Assembly: GCF_002218025.2 (NCBI RefSeq)
Contig: NZ_AP018680.1
Coordinates: forward strand, 1 to 64,000
Source of the DNA: Vibrio casei
GTDB lineage: Bacteria; Pseudomonadota; Gammaproteobacteria; Enterobacterales; Vibrionaceae
Length of the DNA: 64,000 nucleotides
Direction: 5' to 3'
The first letter of the stretch is position 1; every line of letters starts with the position of its first letter. A model generated the notes under the pieces. The model worked only from the letters and a program-made list of their open reading frames with translations. It did no database searches and was not told the origin of the DNA. The position numbers were made by a program, and so were the translations under genes. This document shows, piece after piece, positions 63,975 through 64,000 of this stretch.

Positions 63975-64000
63975 AGTTAGTTTAATGTACATCGGACGTT

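Overview
The window is a replication-origin-proximal segment of the main chromosome of a gammaproteobacterium of the family Vibrionaceae, most likely a Vibrio of moderately low GC. Three things support this. First, an enterobacterial/vibrio-type oriC (GATC-rich, three 12-nt-spaced GATCT units, perfect DnaA boxes) sits at position 1. Second, the gene order oriC-mioC-mnmE-yidC-yidD-rnpA-rpmH-(amino-acid ABC transporter)-dnaA-dnaN-recF-gyrB is the arrangement I associate with Vibrio chromosome 1. Third, the rRNA operon carries the spacer tRNA set Glu-Lys-Ala-Val, which is typical of vibrios.

Layout. 1-0.5 kb: oriC. 0.5-7.6 kb: leftward genes for a flavodoxin, tRNA modification, membrane protein insertion, RNase P protein and L34, then a polar amino-acid (possibly cystine) ABC importer with an internal terminator. 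7.6-14.1 kb: dnaA-dnaN-recF-gyrB behind a DnaA-box/GATC promoter. 14.1-22.5 kb: heat-shock ibpA with a sigma-32 promoter and ROSE-like leader, avtA, a two-TM K+ channel, glyQS, mntP, a small membrane protein, tusA and cyaY. 22.6-27.8 kb: lptM-lysA-dapF-DUF484-xerC-HAD cluster (lysine/peptidoglycan precursor synthesis and chromosome dimer resolution), plus a NIPSNAP protein. 27.9-36 kb: a looser accessory stretch with a DTW tRNA enzyme, an NlpE-like lipoprotein, an EVE protein, yigL/pldB, an acyltransferase, yhhM/yhhN/yhhL-type membrane proteins and an 820-bp AT-rich gap. That gap hides a 25-residue membrane peptide gene. 36-41 kb: rsmD divergent from ftsY-ftsE-ftsX-rpoH. 41-44 kb: a DnaA-box/GATC-rich intergenic region, glpE-glpG and ubiC-ubiA. 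44-50 kb: plsB divergent from lexA (two SOS boxes), a Fur-box-preceded methyltransferase and dinF. 50-57 kb: sthA/fabR/trmA, a cobalamin riboswitch with btuB, and murI convergent with a membrane-anchored RRM protein. 57.4-63.6 kb: a complete rRNA operon (16S-Glu-Lys-Ala-Val-23S-5S-Asp). 63.7-64 kb: remains of an interrupted unidentified gene.

Most genes are conserved housekeeping genes. The less ordinary items are: the tiny membrane peptide; an RRM protein anchored by an N-terminal hydrophobic segment; the probably iron-regulated methyltransferase between lexA and dinF; the oriC-like DnaA/GATC cluster between rpoH and glpE; an orphan plus-strand terminator upstream of cyaY; and the ROSE-like thermometer. 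I found no CRISPR array, no insertion sequence, no prophage and no clearly new multigene system. All calls rest on reading the sequence and on remembered family features. No database search was run.
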